Positions 30,318 to 38,388 of a stretch of 64,000 nt of DNA are shown in pieces. Source of the DNA: Photobacterium aquimaris (GTDB lineage Bacteria; Pseudomonadota; Gammaproteobacteria; Enterobacterales; Vibrionaceae). The stretch is taken from the NCBI RefSeq assembly GCF_002954455.1, contig NZ_MSCC01000001.1, forward strand, positions 695,205 to 759,204, given 5' to 3'. Under the pieces are notes generated by a model. It was not told the DNA's origin. It saw nothing but the letters and a program-made list of their open reading frames with translations, and ran no database searches. The position numbers were made by a program, and so were the translations under genes. The first letter of the stretch is position 1. Each line of letters opens with the position of its first letter.

Positions 30318-31046
30318 ATGAACAGTAACAAAATAATGCGTCAATTTGCATTAGTGTTGCTGGTTGGTGCGGCGACCCAAGTGGTCGCCGCTCCTGCTTC
30401 AGCAGCTAATTTACAAACGTTAGAACGGATGCTTGAAGCACAAGGGCAAGCGCAATTGCAGGTTCAACGTCAATTAGATCAAATGTCGGCTGATCTTGAT
30501 AATATTCGTGGCAAAGTAGAACGTAATAGCTACGATATTAAGCAAATGAAAGAACGTCAGCGTCAGTTATATAACGATGTGGATCAATTAAGCCGTCAGC
30601 CGGTAAAAGCCGCTCCTGCTGTGAAAGAAGTTACTAAAGCGCCAACAGAAGCATACTCTAAAAATATGAGTGAGAATGATGCTTATCAAAACGCGGTTAA
30701 TTTGATTTTGAAAAAGAAAGATTATCAAGGAGCAACGAAAGCTTTCCAGTCTTTCTTAACCACTTATCCTAACTCGGTTTATAAACCTAATGCGAGCTAT
30801 TGGTTAGGACAACTTCATTTTGCGCAAAATGATTTAGCACAAGCAGCACAGAATTTTGGTGTTGTTGCAAGCATTAAGGATTCAAGTAAGCGTGCTGATG
30901 CTTTATTAAAACTAGGTGTTATTGCTGAGCGTGGTAATGATACTGTTAAAGCAATGTCTTACTATGCTGAAGTTGTTAAAGATTATCCTAACTCAACCAG
31001 TGCCAAACAAGCGCAGTCTGCGTTAGCTAATCTATCGAAGCACTAA
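30318..31046 (+). CDS. cpoB: Cell division coordinator CpoB (YbgF)
   Basis: Periplasmic protein of 242 residues that couples peptidoglycan synthesis to outer-membrane constriction. Signal peptide at the N-terminus (cleavage likely after VVAAPASA), a coiled-coil segment (about 35-90) and C-terminal TPR repeats from about residue 125 (YWLGQLHFAQNDLAQAAQNF). ATG at 30318 is preferred to TTG at 30309. Last gene of the tol-pal cluster before a terminator. Confidence 0.94.
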   Translation: MNSNKIMRQFALVLLVGAATQVVAAPASAANLQTLERMLEAQGQAQLQVQRQLDQMSADLDNIRGKVERNSYDIKQMKERQRQLYNDVDQLSRQPVKAAPAVKEVTKAPTEAYSKNMSENDAYQNAVNLILKKKDYQGATKAFQSFLTTYPNSVYKPNASYWLGQLHFAQNDLAQAAQNFGVVASIKDSSKRADALLKLGVIAERGNDTVKAMSYYAEVVKDYPNSTSAKQAQSALANLSKH

Positions 31047-31063
31047 GGTTATTATTGCTTAAG

Positions 31064-31092
31064 AAAAAACCTGCGATTATGCAGGTTTTTTT
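31064..31092 (+). terminator. Terminator of the tol-pal cluster
   Basis: AAAAACCTGC and GCAGGTTTTTTT pair around a 6-nt loop, 18 bases after cpoB. Confidence 0.85.
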
Positions 31093-31266
31093 ATGTTATG
31101 TATTTTTGCATTGTTAATTGAATCTTATTGATTGACTCGACACATTTATTAATAATTAACCATTGTGTGTGTGAATTATTTTTTTGATATGATGCGTTTT
31201 TGTTAGTTAAGGTTGGTAATATTACAATTTTATTTAACCTTAATACTATGGATAGTTGGAGTTATT

Positions 31267-31593
31267 GTGCTTAATAAAAAAAAAATATTATGGTATTCGT
31301 TCATTTCTGTGTCGGGATGGTTATTTGCTACTTATTTAATGTTTATGCATTTGGATAGTGATCGCGATTTTATTAACGATAAAATCACAGTTAATGCTTA
31401 CAATATTGTGTCTCAATCTCTACAAGATAAAAAATCCGATCAAGAAATTATCGAACAAATACAGTTTTGGTTTCAAAATGGTTGGACTGCTCAAACTGGA
31501 TCTGTCACTACTATTTGTAATAATGATCGCAAAAAATTCAAACAAATATTATCAGACTCCGCAATAGTGACCATTTGTCGTTTGCATATATAG
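31267..31593 (+). CDS. Small membrane protein, first tandem paralogue
   Basis: Unrecognised 108-residue protein. One hydrophobic helix lies near residues 6-25 (WYSFISVSGWLFATYLMFM), followed by a polar domain that probably faces the periplasm. Its C-terminal half aligns with the next gene over NGWTAQTGSVTTIC against DGWTAQTGSIATLC, with a shared QSL...E.I.QIQ helix before it. The GTG at 31267 with GGAG 5 bases upstream is chosen because it makes the two paralogues start alike; an upstream TTG at 31213 would add a second helix. No known domain. It forms an operon with the two following genes, between cpoB and nadA. Confidence 0.65.
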   Translation: MLNKKKILWYSFISVSGWLFATYLMFMHLDSDRDFINDKITVNAYNIVSQSLQDKKSDQEIIEQIQFWFQNGWTAQTGSVTTICNNDRKKFKQILSDSAIVTICRLHI

Positions 31594-31610
31594 CAATGGG
31601 AATTATTAAT

Positions 31611-31922
31611 ATGAATAAATTAATGTCTGCATTATTGCTTTTATTAGCATTATCGGGCTGGATCACTAGTGCTATTTTTATCTATCAATCAAAAAACAAT
31701 GATAATTATGTAGTTAAGATGCTTGGTGAGAATGCATTTAATATTATTGAACAATCATTAAGCAAGAGTCACTCTGAAGCTGAGGTTCTTACTCAAATTC
31801 AGCAATGGAAAAATGATGGTTGGACAGCACAAACGGGGTCTATTGCAACATTATGCCAATATGATAGACAACGATTTAAACAATGGGTAGCAGCTAAAAA
31901 TTTAGAGCAAATATGTGAATAA
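31611..31922 (+). CDS. Small membrane protein, second tandem paralogue
   Basis: Unrecognised 103-residue protein with an N-terminal hydrophobic helix (LMSALLLLLALSGWITSAIFI) and a polar domain carrying the shared WTAQTGSIATLCQYDRQRFKQW motif. The two paralogues share both conserved Trp/Gln/Thr residues and a single Cys. The start ATG at 31611 lies 18 bp after the previous stop. Topology and function are inferred only to the extent of a membrane-anchored exported domain. Confidence 0.68.
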   Translation: MNKLMSALLLLLALSGWITSAIFIYQSKNNDNYVVKMLGENAFNIIEQSLSKSHSEAEVLTQIQQWKNDGWTAQTGSIATLCQYDRQRFKQWVAAKNLEQICE

Positions 31923-31940
31923 ATTCAGTAGGGTAGTAAT

Positions 31941-32317
31941 ATGAATATATTGATGTTTTTCTTAACTATTTTTTTTAGTGCTGTGAGTGTTGGTGCTTAT
32001 ATCTATCTATTAACGCTAATGTTAGAAAGAGAGCAAAAACTTCATTTTGATGAACAAACGAAAACTCTTTTTTGCGACGGTAAGAAGGTTATCTCAGTCC
32101 GTGATGGTAGTGGTAACTATCGATTCATAAAATACATATTCCAACACCCAGATAGAGCGATCTCAGTCACTGAGCTTGAGACGCACGTTTTTTTGGCCAA
32201 AGTATAAATATTGTTAAAGTATTGAGTAATACCCATTTACCTAAAGAGATTATTAATACTTTCTTTGCTGTTAATAAAGATAGTCTGATCTTTAAAAATA
32301 AAGCCTTTCTCAAATGA
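31941..32317 (+). pseudogene. Membrane-anchored winged-helix-like protein, frameshifted at T7
   Basis: The frame from ATG 31941 has a membrane helix (residues 4-26), then LHFDEQTKTLFCDGKKV and HPDRAISVTELETHVF, which resemble the start of an OmpR/ToxR-type winged helix, and stops at 32207 with 88 residues. Adding one T to the T7 run at 32188-32194 restores a frame that continues with GQSINIVKVLSNTHLPKE to a stop at 32315-32317, giving about 125 residues that end exactly in the terminator. This continuation is strong evidence for a broken, slippage-controlled or misassembled gene. The winged-helix assignment is tentative. Confidence 0.6.
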
Positions 32318-32327
32318 GAAAGGCTTT
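32300..32327 (+). terminator. Terminator of the small-membrane-protein operon
   Basis: AAAGCCTTTCTCA and TGAGAAAGGCTTT form a 13-bp perfect stem with a 2-nt loop. The restored stop codon of the frameshifted gene lies inside it. Confidence 0.7.
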
Positions 32328-32691
32328 CGGCTTAAATTATTTACCGTAAAGACTAGTTTCGATGAAAGTTATAGACATCCATCAATGTCTCACCTCTTCT
32401 ACAGGTAGTTAAATCGATGCTTTAAAAGCGATAAAGTATTATTTAATAAAAATAACCTTAAAACTGTGATTGGAATCAATAAAATTTTTTCTGAGATATT
32501 CTCAGAGAATTTATAAAATAAAAATCAAATAAATTCATTTTTATATAGACGGTAAGGGCATACGCTATATCTAGATGACATGTATTGTGATTTGTTAGTA
32601 TTAGGTGCTGATTTGTTTGTTAAAGGTGAATTTTTGAAATTCATGGGTATAATAATGAAATATGTAAGGGATGCTGACGAGCAAATGAATA
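32328..32691 (+). other. Intergenic region before nadA
   Basis: 364 bp, AT-rich. No tRNA genes are present, although E. coli has a tRNA cluster at this position. The only structure I see is a 7-bp palindrome at 32490-32506. A NadR-type TGTTTA-N6-TAAACA site is not evident. Confidence 0.6.
32490..32506. repeat. Palindrome TCTGAGA-TAT-TCTCAGA
   Basis: Perfect 7-bp arms with a 3-bp spacer, about 185 bp before nadA. It could be an operator; no regulator can be named. Confidence 0.4.
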
Positions 32692-33753
32692 ATGAATATT
32701 GCATTTGATCCATCGGAAATGATCTACCCATTTCCACCTAAACCTGCTGTCTTATCGGATAATGAAAAGCAAGTTTATATTAATCAAATTAAGCAATTGC
32801 TACAGGATAACAATGCTGTATTAATTGCTCACTATTACACTGATCCTGAAATTCAGGCTCTCGCGGAAGCGACTGGCGGATTTGTTGGTGATTCACTTGA
32901 AATGGCACGGTTTGGTAACCAACACTCAGCAACAACCTTAATTGTGTGTGGTGTACGCTTTATGGGTGAGTCAGCTAAAATATTAACACCTGAAAAAAAG
33001 GTGTTAATGCCAACATTAGAAGCAGAATGTTCACTTGATCTGGGGTGTCCAGAGGATGCATTTACGGCATTTTGTGATCAACATCCTGAGCATACCGTGG
33101 TTGTTTATGCTAATACCTCTGCCGCTGTAAAAGCGCGTGCAGATTGGGTGGTCACATCAAGTATTGCCCTAGAAATTATAGACCATCTTGATAGTGAAGG
33201 CTGCAAAATCATTTGGGGTCCAGATCGCCATCTTGGTAGCTATATTCAAAAACACACTGGCGCTGAGATGCTATTGTGGCAGGGTGAATGTATTGTGCAT
33301 GATGAGTTTTCAGCACAAGCATTAAAACAAATGAAATATCTTCATCCAGACGCTGCTATTTTAGTCCACCCAGAATCACCTGCAAGTGTAGTTGCTTTGG
33401 CTGATGCTGTTGGTTCTACCAGTCAATTAATTAAAGCGGCAACGACGTTACCTCAACAAAAATTAATTGTGGCCACTGATAAAGGTATTTTCTTTAAAAT
33501 GCAACAAATGGTGCCAGATAAAGAATTAATTGAGGCACCGACGGCAGGAGCAGGTGCGACTTGTCGTAGTTGTGCGCATTGCCCGTGGATGGCAATGAAT
33601 GGTTTAAAAGCAATTTATACTGCTTTAGCTGAAGGTGGTGATCAGCATGAGATTTTTGTTGATGAAGCTGTGCGGGTGAAATCACTTATTCCACTAAATC
33701 GCATGTTGGATTTTGCTGCAGAATTACAATTAAAAGTTAAAGGTAATGCGTAA
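32692..33753 (+). CDS. nadA: Quinolinate synthase A
   Basis: 4Fe-4S enzyme that condenses iminoaspartate with dihydroxyacetone phosphate to quinolinate in NAD synthesis; 353 residues. The NadA blocks [32 protein letters not shown], the Cys in [12 protein letters not shown] and the C-terminal [13 protein letters not shown] cluster region are present. The ATG at 32692 is chosen over an out-of-frame ATG at 32685. Confidence 0.97.
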   Translation: MNIAFDPSEMIYPFPPKPAVLSDNEKQVYINQIKQLLQDNNAVLIAHYYTDPEIQALAEATGGFVGDSLEMARFGNQHSATTLIVCGVRFMGESAKILTPEKKVLMPTLEAECSLDLGCPEDAFTAFCDQHPEHTVVVYANTSAAVKARADWVVTSSIALEIIDHLDSEGCKIIWGPDRHLGSYIQKHTGAEMLLWQGECIVHDEFSAQALKQMKYLHPDAAILVHPESPASVVALADAVGSTSQLIKAATTLPQQKLIVATDKGIFFKMQQMVPDKELIEAPTAGAGATCRSCAHCPWMAMNGLKAIYTALAEGGDQHEIFVDEAVRVKSLIPLNRMLDFAAELQLKVKGNA

Positions 33754-33776
33754 GTAACTCATCACTAACTAAAATA

Positions 33777-33830
33777 AAAGGCGAGACGATCTGATTCTTA
33801 TTGTAGTAAACAGAATCGATTCGCCTTTTT
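33777..33830. terminator. Bidirectional terminator between nadA and the UPF0149 gene
   Basis: AAAAGGCGA and TCGCCTTTTT flank a long imperfect hairpin containing GATTCT/AGAATC. T tracts occur on both sides. Confidence 0.75.
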
Positions 33831-33851
33831 ATGTTTATTGCTGCTCAATAA

Positions 33852-34427
33852 TTATTGAGCAGCAACGAGTTGTGCACCACGTTGAGTTAAGCCACATAGC
33901 ATAACCGGAATTGCATTAAAGATTTCTTCAAACTGTGCCAAAGCATCAGCATTTTGTTCTTTAAGTGCTTCTAATGCTGTTTCAGGATCAAATAACAAGC
34001 TAAAAGAAAGTAATACTCCACCAAGTAGCGCATTATCTTCACTGTCTGGTGGCATAATTGTTTCCCAATCATCGCGTGCTAATTGCCAACCTTGAAGCAT
34101 ACCTTCGCAGAAGTTACTGGTAACCTCAGTAACAATTTGGCTATCGTCTAAAGCACACCCATCAGGCCATTGCCAAGTACTTTCAAATAAAGCAGCACGT
34201 GCTTCGTTCCAAATCTCGATGATTGCTTTCGCATAATTTTCTAAATCATCGTGGTTTTCAAAAGGAGATGATTCTTCACCACCCCACATAAATGCTAACC
34301 ATTCAGTTGGATCAATAAGATGCGGTGCTGCAGCCATAGCAGTAACAAAGCCGCGAGTTTGTGATTCAGGTAGCAATTGATCTGCTAGTTGAGAGTTTTG
34401 CAAAATAGTACTTAGTTGTGAAGGCAT
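33852..34427 (-). CDS. UPF0149 (YgfB/YecA) family protein
   Basis: Acidic, all-helical soluble protein of 191 residues. GFVTAMAAAPHLIDPTEWLAFMWG and NFCEGMLQGWQLARDDWE fit the UPF0149 family. It lacks the C-terminal SEC-C zinc motif of full YecA. The function is unknown. It is convergent with nadA. Confidence 0.82.
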   Translation of the reverse strand: MPSQLSTILQNSQLADQLLPESQTRGFVTAMAAAPHLIDPTEWLAFMWGGEESSPFENHDDLENYAKAIIEIWNEARAALFESTWQWPDGCALDDSQIVTEVTSNFCEGMLQGWQLARDDWETIMPPDSEDNALLGGVLLSFSLLFDPETALEALKEQNADALAQFEEIFNAIPVMLCGLTQRGAQLVAAQ

Positions 34428-34731
34428 AAAACAATCTCAGCGTAATTATGGTTAGGTGTTCAGATGCATTAACTATACATGCACTACTGAACTTTATACC
34501 ACTATTGTAACAGTCTCTCGGTAACAACCTAGTCATAGGGCGATATATTTGCCATCTAGTGTCAAAAAAGATTAATAAAGTAGGGGTGTTAGGATTAAAT
34601 TGTTTATTTTTGATTTTAATTAAAACATCCCTCTGCCACCATTAACATAATTCTGATGTAACTGATGACTTTAAGTACAAAAACACGTTCAAGAGGCGCA
34701 CAATAATTCTACTTTATATTAAGGCTAAGCA
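34428..34731. other. Intergenic region
   Basis: 304 bp between the divergent UPF0149 gene and the lytS remnant. AT-rich, with no structure or site I can support. Confidence 0.5.
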
Positions 34732-34910
34732 ATGTATAGCGAACAATTAATAATGTTATTAGCCGTATTTGAACGTGCAGTTCTGATGCTAATGACCTTA
34801 TTTTTATTAACGCGTACTCAATTGTTTCAATCTATCGTTAAGAAAACTCACCGATGCCCCGCTGAAACTGCCATGATTTCAGCATTATTTTTGGTCCGTG
34901 GATTGGTCTT
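34732..34910 (+). pseudogene. N-terminal remnant of a LytS/PyrS-type sensor kinase
   Basis: ATG 34732 opens MYSEQLIMLLAVFERAVLML and LLTRTQLFQSIVKK, which match the first helix of the 5TM-LYT sensor family; E. coli YpdA (PyrS) begins MLLAVFDRAALML. After SALF the match continues in another frame with FGPWIGL, the conserved motif found some 30 residues further on in intact proteins, so an internal deletion with frameshift has occurred. The match then stops and glpF sequence takes over at about 34911. No histidine kinase domain remains. Confidence 0.75.
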
Positions 34911-35523
34911 CCTGCAGATGTATCGGGTGCACATTTAAATCCAGCCGTCACTATTGCACTTGCTGTATTTCATAACTTTGAGCAAAAGAAAATTCTGCCA
35001 TATATATTGGTACAGTTAGGTGGTGCTTTTTTTGCCGCGGCTGTTATTTACGGTAGCTTGCTAAATAATTATGAAATAACTCACCATATTATAAGAGGTA
35101 GTTTATCTGGGCTTGATACGGCATCTATTTTTTCAACTTATGCTCAACCATTATTATCAACCCAATGGGCATTTATTATTGAGTTGGTTATTACCGCGAT
35201 ATTAATGTTTTCTATTTTGGCAATAACAGATGAGAGGAGTAATGTCGCCACTGTTAATTGGGTCAGTTGTTGCGATTATAGGTGGTTCTGTAGGGCCATT
35301 AACGGGATTTGCAATGAATCCAGCGAGATATTTAGGACCTAAACTGTTTACATTCTTTGCAGATTGGGATTGAGTAACGTTTACTGGCGGTAGAAATATT
35401 CCTTATTTTCTTGTGCCGGTAGTTGCTTCTATCATTGGTGCGTTATGTGGAGCATGGCTGTATTTACGTACTGTAATATCTTATTTTTTTAGATATAAAG
35501 TCGATATAAAATTGATACTTTAG
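34911..35523 (+). pseudogene. glpF: Decayed glycerol facilitator, 5'-deleted
   Basis: Aquaporin-family sequence joined to the lytS remnant. It begins within VSGAHLNPAVTIAL (first NPA box), runs through THHIIRGSLSGLDTASIFST and ELVITAILM, then changes frame at about 35236-35242. It continues with PLTGFAMNPARYLGP (second NPA box), meets a TGA at 35371-35373 where relatives have sense sequence, and resumes with FTGGRNIPYFLVPV to a TAG at 35523. About 65 N-terminal residues are missing. At least three lesions make it non-functional. Confidence 0.85.
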
Positions 35524-35778
35524 CTATTATGCATGCGTAGTAAGAATATATGTAACTAGATAATATTTAAAGCTATTTTAGTAAAAAGTGAAATGGTTAA
35601 AATAACTATTAATGTAAGAATTTGTAGGTAATAAATCTAAACTGAATTAAAAAATAGTGCCTTATTTTGCAAAAAAGCTGTTCTAATTCGCACATAAACT
35701 GCATGGTGTTAGTTAAATGGTTTTAAGTAACGTTTGCCATGTTATTGTTGGCTGATTTTGCTAGAGTAAGGATGATAA

Positions 35779-36234
35779 ATGTCTGTTGTTAAGTTGCCAT
35801 TTAAAGTGAGGAATGCTGCTGCAGATATATTTGCGATGGTGGTATTTAGCTTTATTACTGGAATGATGATTGAGGTTTTTATTTCAGGCATGTCTTTTGA
35901 GCAGTCATTAGCATCGCGTACATTATCTATTCCTATTAATATCGCAATCGCATGGCCTTATGGCGTGTTTCGCGATTATGTTATTGGCTGCGGTCACAAG
36001 TTATCTTCTACGCGATGGATGAAAGGATTGTCAGATATGGTGGCATACGTGGTGTTCCAGTCGCCGATTTATGCCTGCATTCTGTTTGCTGTTGGTGCCA
36101 ATAAAGAACAAGTTATTGCAGCAGTAATGAGTAACATCTTAGTTTCAGGGGCGTTAGGTGTGGTTTATGGTCAGTTTCTTGAGTTATGCCGTAGAATGTT
36201 CCGTGTCACTGCTGCGGCTCAGCCAATCATTTAA
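35779..36234 (+). CDS. alaE: L-alanine exporter AlaE
   Basis: Inner-membrane exporter of 151 residues with four helices. EVFISGMSFEQSLASR, INIAIAWPYGVFRD and FQSPIYACILFAVGA align well with E. coli AlaE. AAGGA lies upstream of the ATG. It is transcribed alone and ends in a terminator before the tRNA promoter. Confidence 0.93.
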   Translation: MSVVKLPFKVRNAAADIFAMVVFSFITGMMIEVFISGMSFEQSLASRTLSIPINIAIAWPYGVFRDYVIGCGHKLSSTRWMKGLSDMVAYVVFQSPIYACILFAVGANKEQVIAAVMSNILVSGALGVVYGQFLELCRRMFRVTAAAQPII

Positions 36235-36260
36235 CCGTCATTAGCATATTTAGTGTAATG

Positions 36261-36287
36261 AAAAGCATCCGTTGGGTGCTTTTTTTG
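36261..36287 (+). terminator. Terminator of alaE
   Basis: AAAAGCATCC and GGGTGCTTTTTTT form a stem with a short loop and a T7 tract. Confidence 0.75.
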
Positions 36288-36377
36288 GGTTAAAAGACCA
36301 AAACCTATAAAATTGGTATAAGAACAGTGCAAATTGCATTATAAGTCAGCAAATAGAAAAAAGATGCATAAAAACCC

Positions 36378-36406
36378 TTGACCTAGATCTCATAAATCAA
36401 TATATT
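36378..36406 (+). promoter_or_regulatory. Promoter of the tRNA-Ser genes
   Basis: TTGACC (-35) and TATATT (-10) have a 17-bp spacer, followed by a GC-rich discriminator typical of stringently controlled stable-RNA promoters. It lies 40 bp before the first tRNA. Confidence 0.8.
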
Positions 36407-36445
36407 ACACGCCGTCGACAAGCAAAGCGTTGTTGGCAACAATGT

Positions 36446-36533
36446 GGTGAGGTGTCCGAGTGGCTGAAGGAGCACGCCTGGAAAGTGTGTATACGGCAAC
36501 GTATCGAGGGTTCGAATCCCTCCCTCACCGCCA
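36446..36533 (+). tRNA. tRNA-Ser (anticodon GGA)
   Basis: 88-nt class II tRNA with acceptor GGTGAGG/CCTCACC, D-loop, anticodon loop CTGGAAA, a long variable arm (TATACGGCAACGTA), T-loop GGTTCGAATCC and an encoded CCA. Reads UCC and UCU. Confidence 0.97.
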
Positions 36534-36558
36534 TATCTCTTTTAAGAGATATAAAATT

Positions 36559-36649
36559 GGAGAGATGGCTGAGTGGTTGAAAGCACCGGTCTTGAAAACC
36601 GGCATACGTTTATAGCGTATCTAGGGTTCAAATCCCTATCTCTCCGCCA
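36559..36649 (+). tRNA. tRNA-Ser (anticodon TGA)
   Basis: 91-nt class II tRNA with acceptor GGAGAGA/TCTCTCC, anticodon loop CTTGAAA, a long variable arm (ATACGTTTATAGCGTAT), T-arm AGGGTTCAAATCCCT and an encoded CCA. Reads UCA; cmo5U34 made by CmoAB in this window would extend its decoding. Cotranscribed with the previous tRNA. Confidence 0.97.
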
Positions 36650-36654
36650 CATTC

Positions 36655-36688
36655 AAAAAAGCCGCTAACGAAAGTTAGCGGCTTTTTT
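36655..36688 (+). terminator. Terminator of the tRNA-Ser operon
   Basis: AAAAAAGCCGCTAAC and GTTAGCGGCTTTTTT form a 15-bp stem capped by a GAAA tetraloop. Confidence 0.92.
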
Positions 36689-36707
36689 ACATCTGAATAA
36701 ACCCACC

Positions 36708-36868
36708 TCCGTCATTCCCTACAGTGAGGTTACGAACGAGATAGGGAATCTACTACCAGCGTGTTGTAGCATTACTGTTTACATTGGTGTTTTAATCGGT
36801 ATCTTTAATGCTTAATGGCGTGGTGAATAGAACACCGATAGCTCATGCTTCGGTTTCGGAATGACGGA
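36708..36868. repeat. MITE-like element with 11-bp terminal inverted repeats
   Basis: TCCGTCATTCC at 36708-36718 and GGAATGACGGA at 36858-36868 are perfect inverted repeats bounding 161 bp. Inside are further complementary pairs: ATTCCCTA/TAGGGAAT and GGTGTT/AACACC. There is no coding frame. Termini of the CGTCATTCC type are common in short interspersed repeats of bacteria. It lies between the tRNA terminator and the helicase gene, and fills most of the 316-bp gap there. No target duplication is clear. Confidence 0.6.
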
Positions 36869-37004
36869 CAATAACTCACTAGCTATAGCTCGATAAATTT
36901 TCTACCAAGATAGCAATTAACGCCATAACCGAATATCACTAACTGATTAGAGGCTAAATAAGCTAAAATGATAGTAATTATTTTAGTTTTGAGCCTGTAT
37001 ATTA

Positions 37005-38279
37005 ATGACCACGACAACAACACCTGCCAACTTTGCTGAACTTGGCCTTATTTCACCTTTGTTAGCACGATTAACTGAGTTGGAATACCAACAACCAACG
37101 CCGATTCAAGCACAAGCTATCCCAAGTGTACTCGCTGGACGCGATCTGATTGCGGGCGCAAATACAGGTTCAGGTAAAACAGCAACATTTGCTTTACCGC
37201 TATTACAACAATTGCACCAAGCTAAAGCTAGCGAGACTAAAAACGCTAAGGGTAACTATGTGACTGGTCTTGTTTTAGTACCAACTCGTGAGTTAGCAAA
37301 GCAAGTTGCAGATAGCATTAAATCTTATGCGACCCATTTTAATGGTGCGATTAAAACCGTTGCCGTATTTGGTGGCGTTTCTGTTAATACTCAAATGTTG
37401 GCGCTACGTGGTGGTACTGATATTTTAGTGGCAACACCTGGCCGTTTATTGGATTTGATTTCAAGCAATGCGATTAAACTTGATCGGGTTAAAACTTTAG
37501 TACTTGATGAAGCAGATCGTATGTTAAGCCTTGGCTTTACTGAAGAATTGTCTGCGTTGTTAGCGTTATTACCTAATAACAAGCAAACATTACTGTTCTC
37601 AGCGACATTCCCTGAACAAGTTAAGATGTTAACTCAAGCATTACTTAACGATCCGGTTGAACTGCAATTACAAAGTGTTGATGCAAGCACACTCGTACAA
37701 CGTGTTTTCAGTGTCAATAAAGGTGAGAAAACTGCAGTTTTAGCCCATTTGATTAAACAACATCAATGGCGTCAGGCGCTTATCTTTGTTAATGCAAAAA
37801 ATAGTTGTGAGCACTTAGCAGATAAACTATCAAAGCGTGGCATTATTGCGGAAGTGTTCCACGGCGATCGTGGTCAAGGTGCGCGTACTCGAGTATTAGA
37901 AGCGTTTAAAGCTGGTGAGATTGATGTATTGATTGCAACAGATATTGCTGCGCGTGGTCTTGATATTGAAAAACTACCGGTAGTGATTAACTTTGATTTA
38001 CCGCGTAGCCCAGCAGATTACATGCATCGTATCGGTCGCAGTGGTCGTGCGGGTGAGGTTGGTTTAGCGTTATCATTAATTGATTATGAAGATAGCCATC
38101 ACTTTAAAGTTATTGAAAAGAAAAACAAAGTTCGTCTTGAGCGTGAACAAGTTGAAGGTTTTGAAGTTGATGAATCACAAGCTTTGTTAGCGGCAGCAAA
38201 GCCAATGGCAAAACCTGAAGGAACTGGTAAAAAGAAACGTAAAAATAAACCAGCACCTGCTGATGATTTTTGGTCATAA
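37005..38279 (+). CDS. DEAD-box ATP-dependent RNA helicase, RhlE type
   Basis: RNA helicase of 424 residues, cytoplasmic. Motifs in order: Q motif (PTPIQAQAIP), I (ANTGSGKT), Ia (PTRELAKQ), Ib (TPGRLLD), II (LDEADRML), III (SATF), IV-VI (LIFVNAKN, TDIAARGLDI, HRIGRSGRAG). A short Lys-rich tail without an extra domain ends in PADDFWS. This build resembles RhlE; relatives function in ribosome assembly and RNA turnover. The exact paralogue is not resolved. Confidence 0.9.
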   Translation: MTTTTTPANFAELGLISPLLARLTELEYQQPTPIQAQAIPSVLAGRDLIAGANTGSGKTATFALPLLQQLHQAKASETKNAKGNYVTGLVLVPTRELAKQVADSIKSYATHFNGAIKTVAVFGGVSVNTQMLALRGGTDILVATPGRLLDLISSNAIKLDRVKTLVLDEADRMLSLGFTEELSALLALLPNNKQTLLFSATFPEQVKMLTQALLNDPVELQLQSVDASTLVQRVFSVNKGEKTAVLAHLIKQHQWRQALIFVNAKNSCEHLADKLSKRGIIAEVFHGDRGQGARTRVLEAFKAGEIDVLIATDIAARGLDIEKLPVVINFDLPRSPADYMHRIGRSGRAGEVGLALSLIDYEDSHHFKVIEKKNKVRLEREQVEGFEVDESQALLAAAKPMAKPEGTGKKKRKNKPAPADDFWS

Positions 38280-38283
38280 GATA

Positions 38284-38308
38284 GACCAGTTATACTGGTC
38301 ACTTTTTT
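38284..38308 (+). terminator. First terminator of the helicase gene
   Basis: GACCAGT and ACTGGTC pair around TAT, followed by ACTTTTTT, 5 bases after the stop. Confidence 0.75.
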
Positions 38309-38324
38309 GAACAGTACATAAACT

Positions 38325-38360
38325 AAAAATCCCTCGTTAGCAATAGCGAGGGATTTTTTA
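38325..38360. terminator. Bidirectional terminator between helicase and GH92 genes
   Basis: AAAAATCCCTCG and CGAGGGATTTTTT form a 12-bp stem with T runs on both strands. Confidence 0.85.
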
Positions 38361-38388
38361 TGGTACTAATAATATTTCAGCGGCTCAC

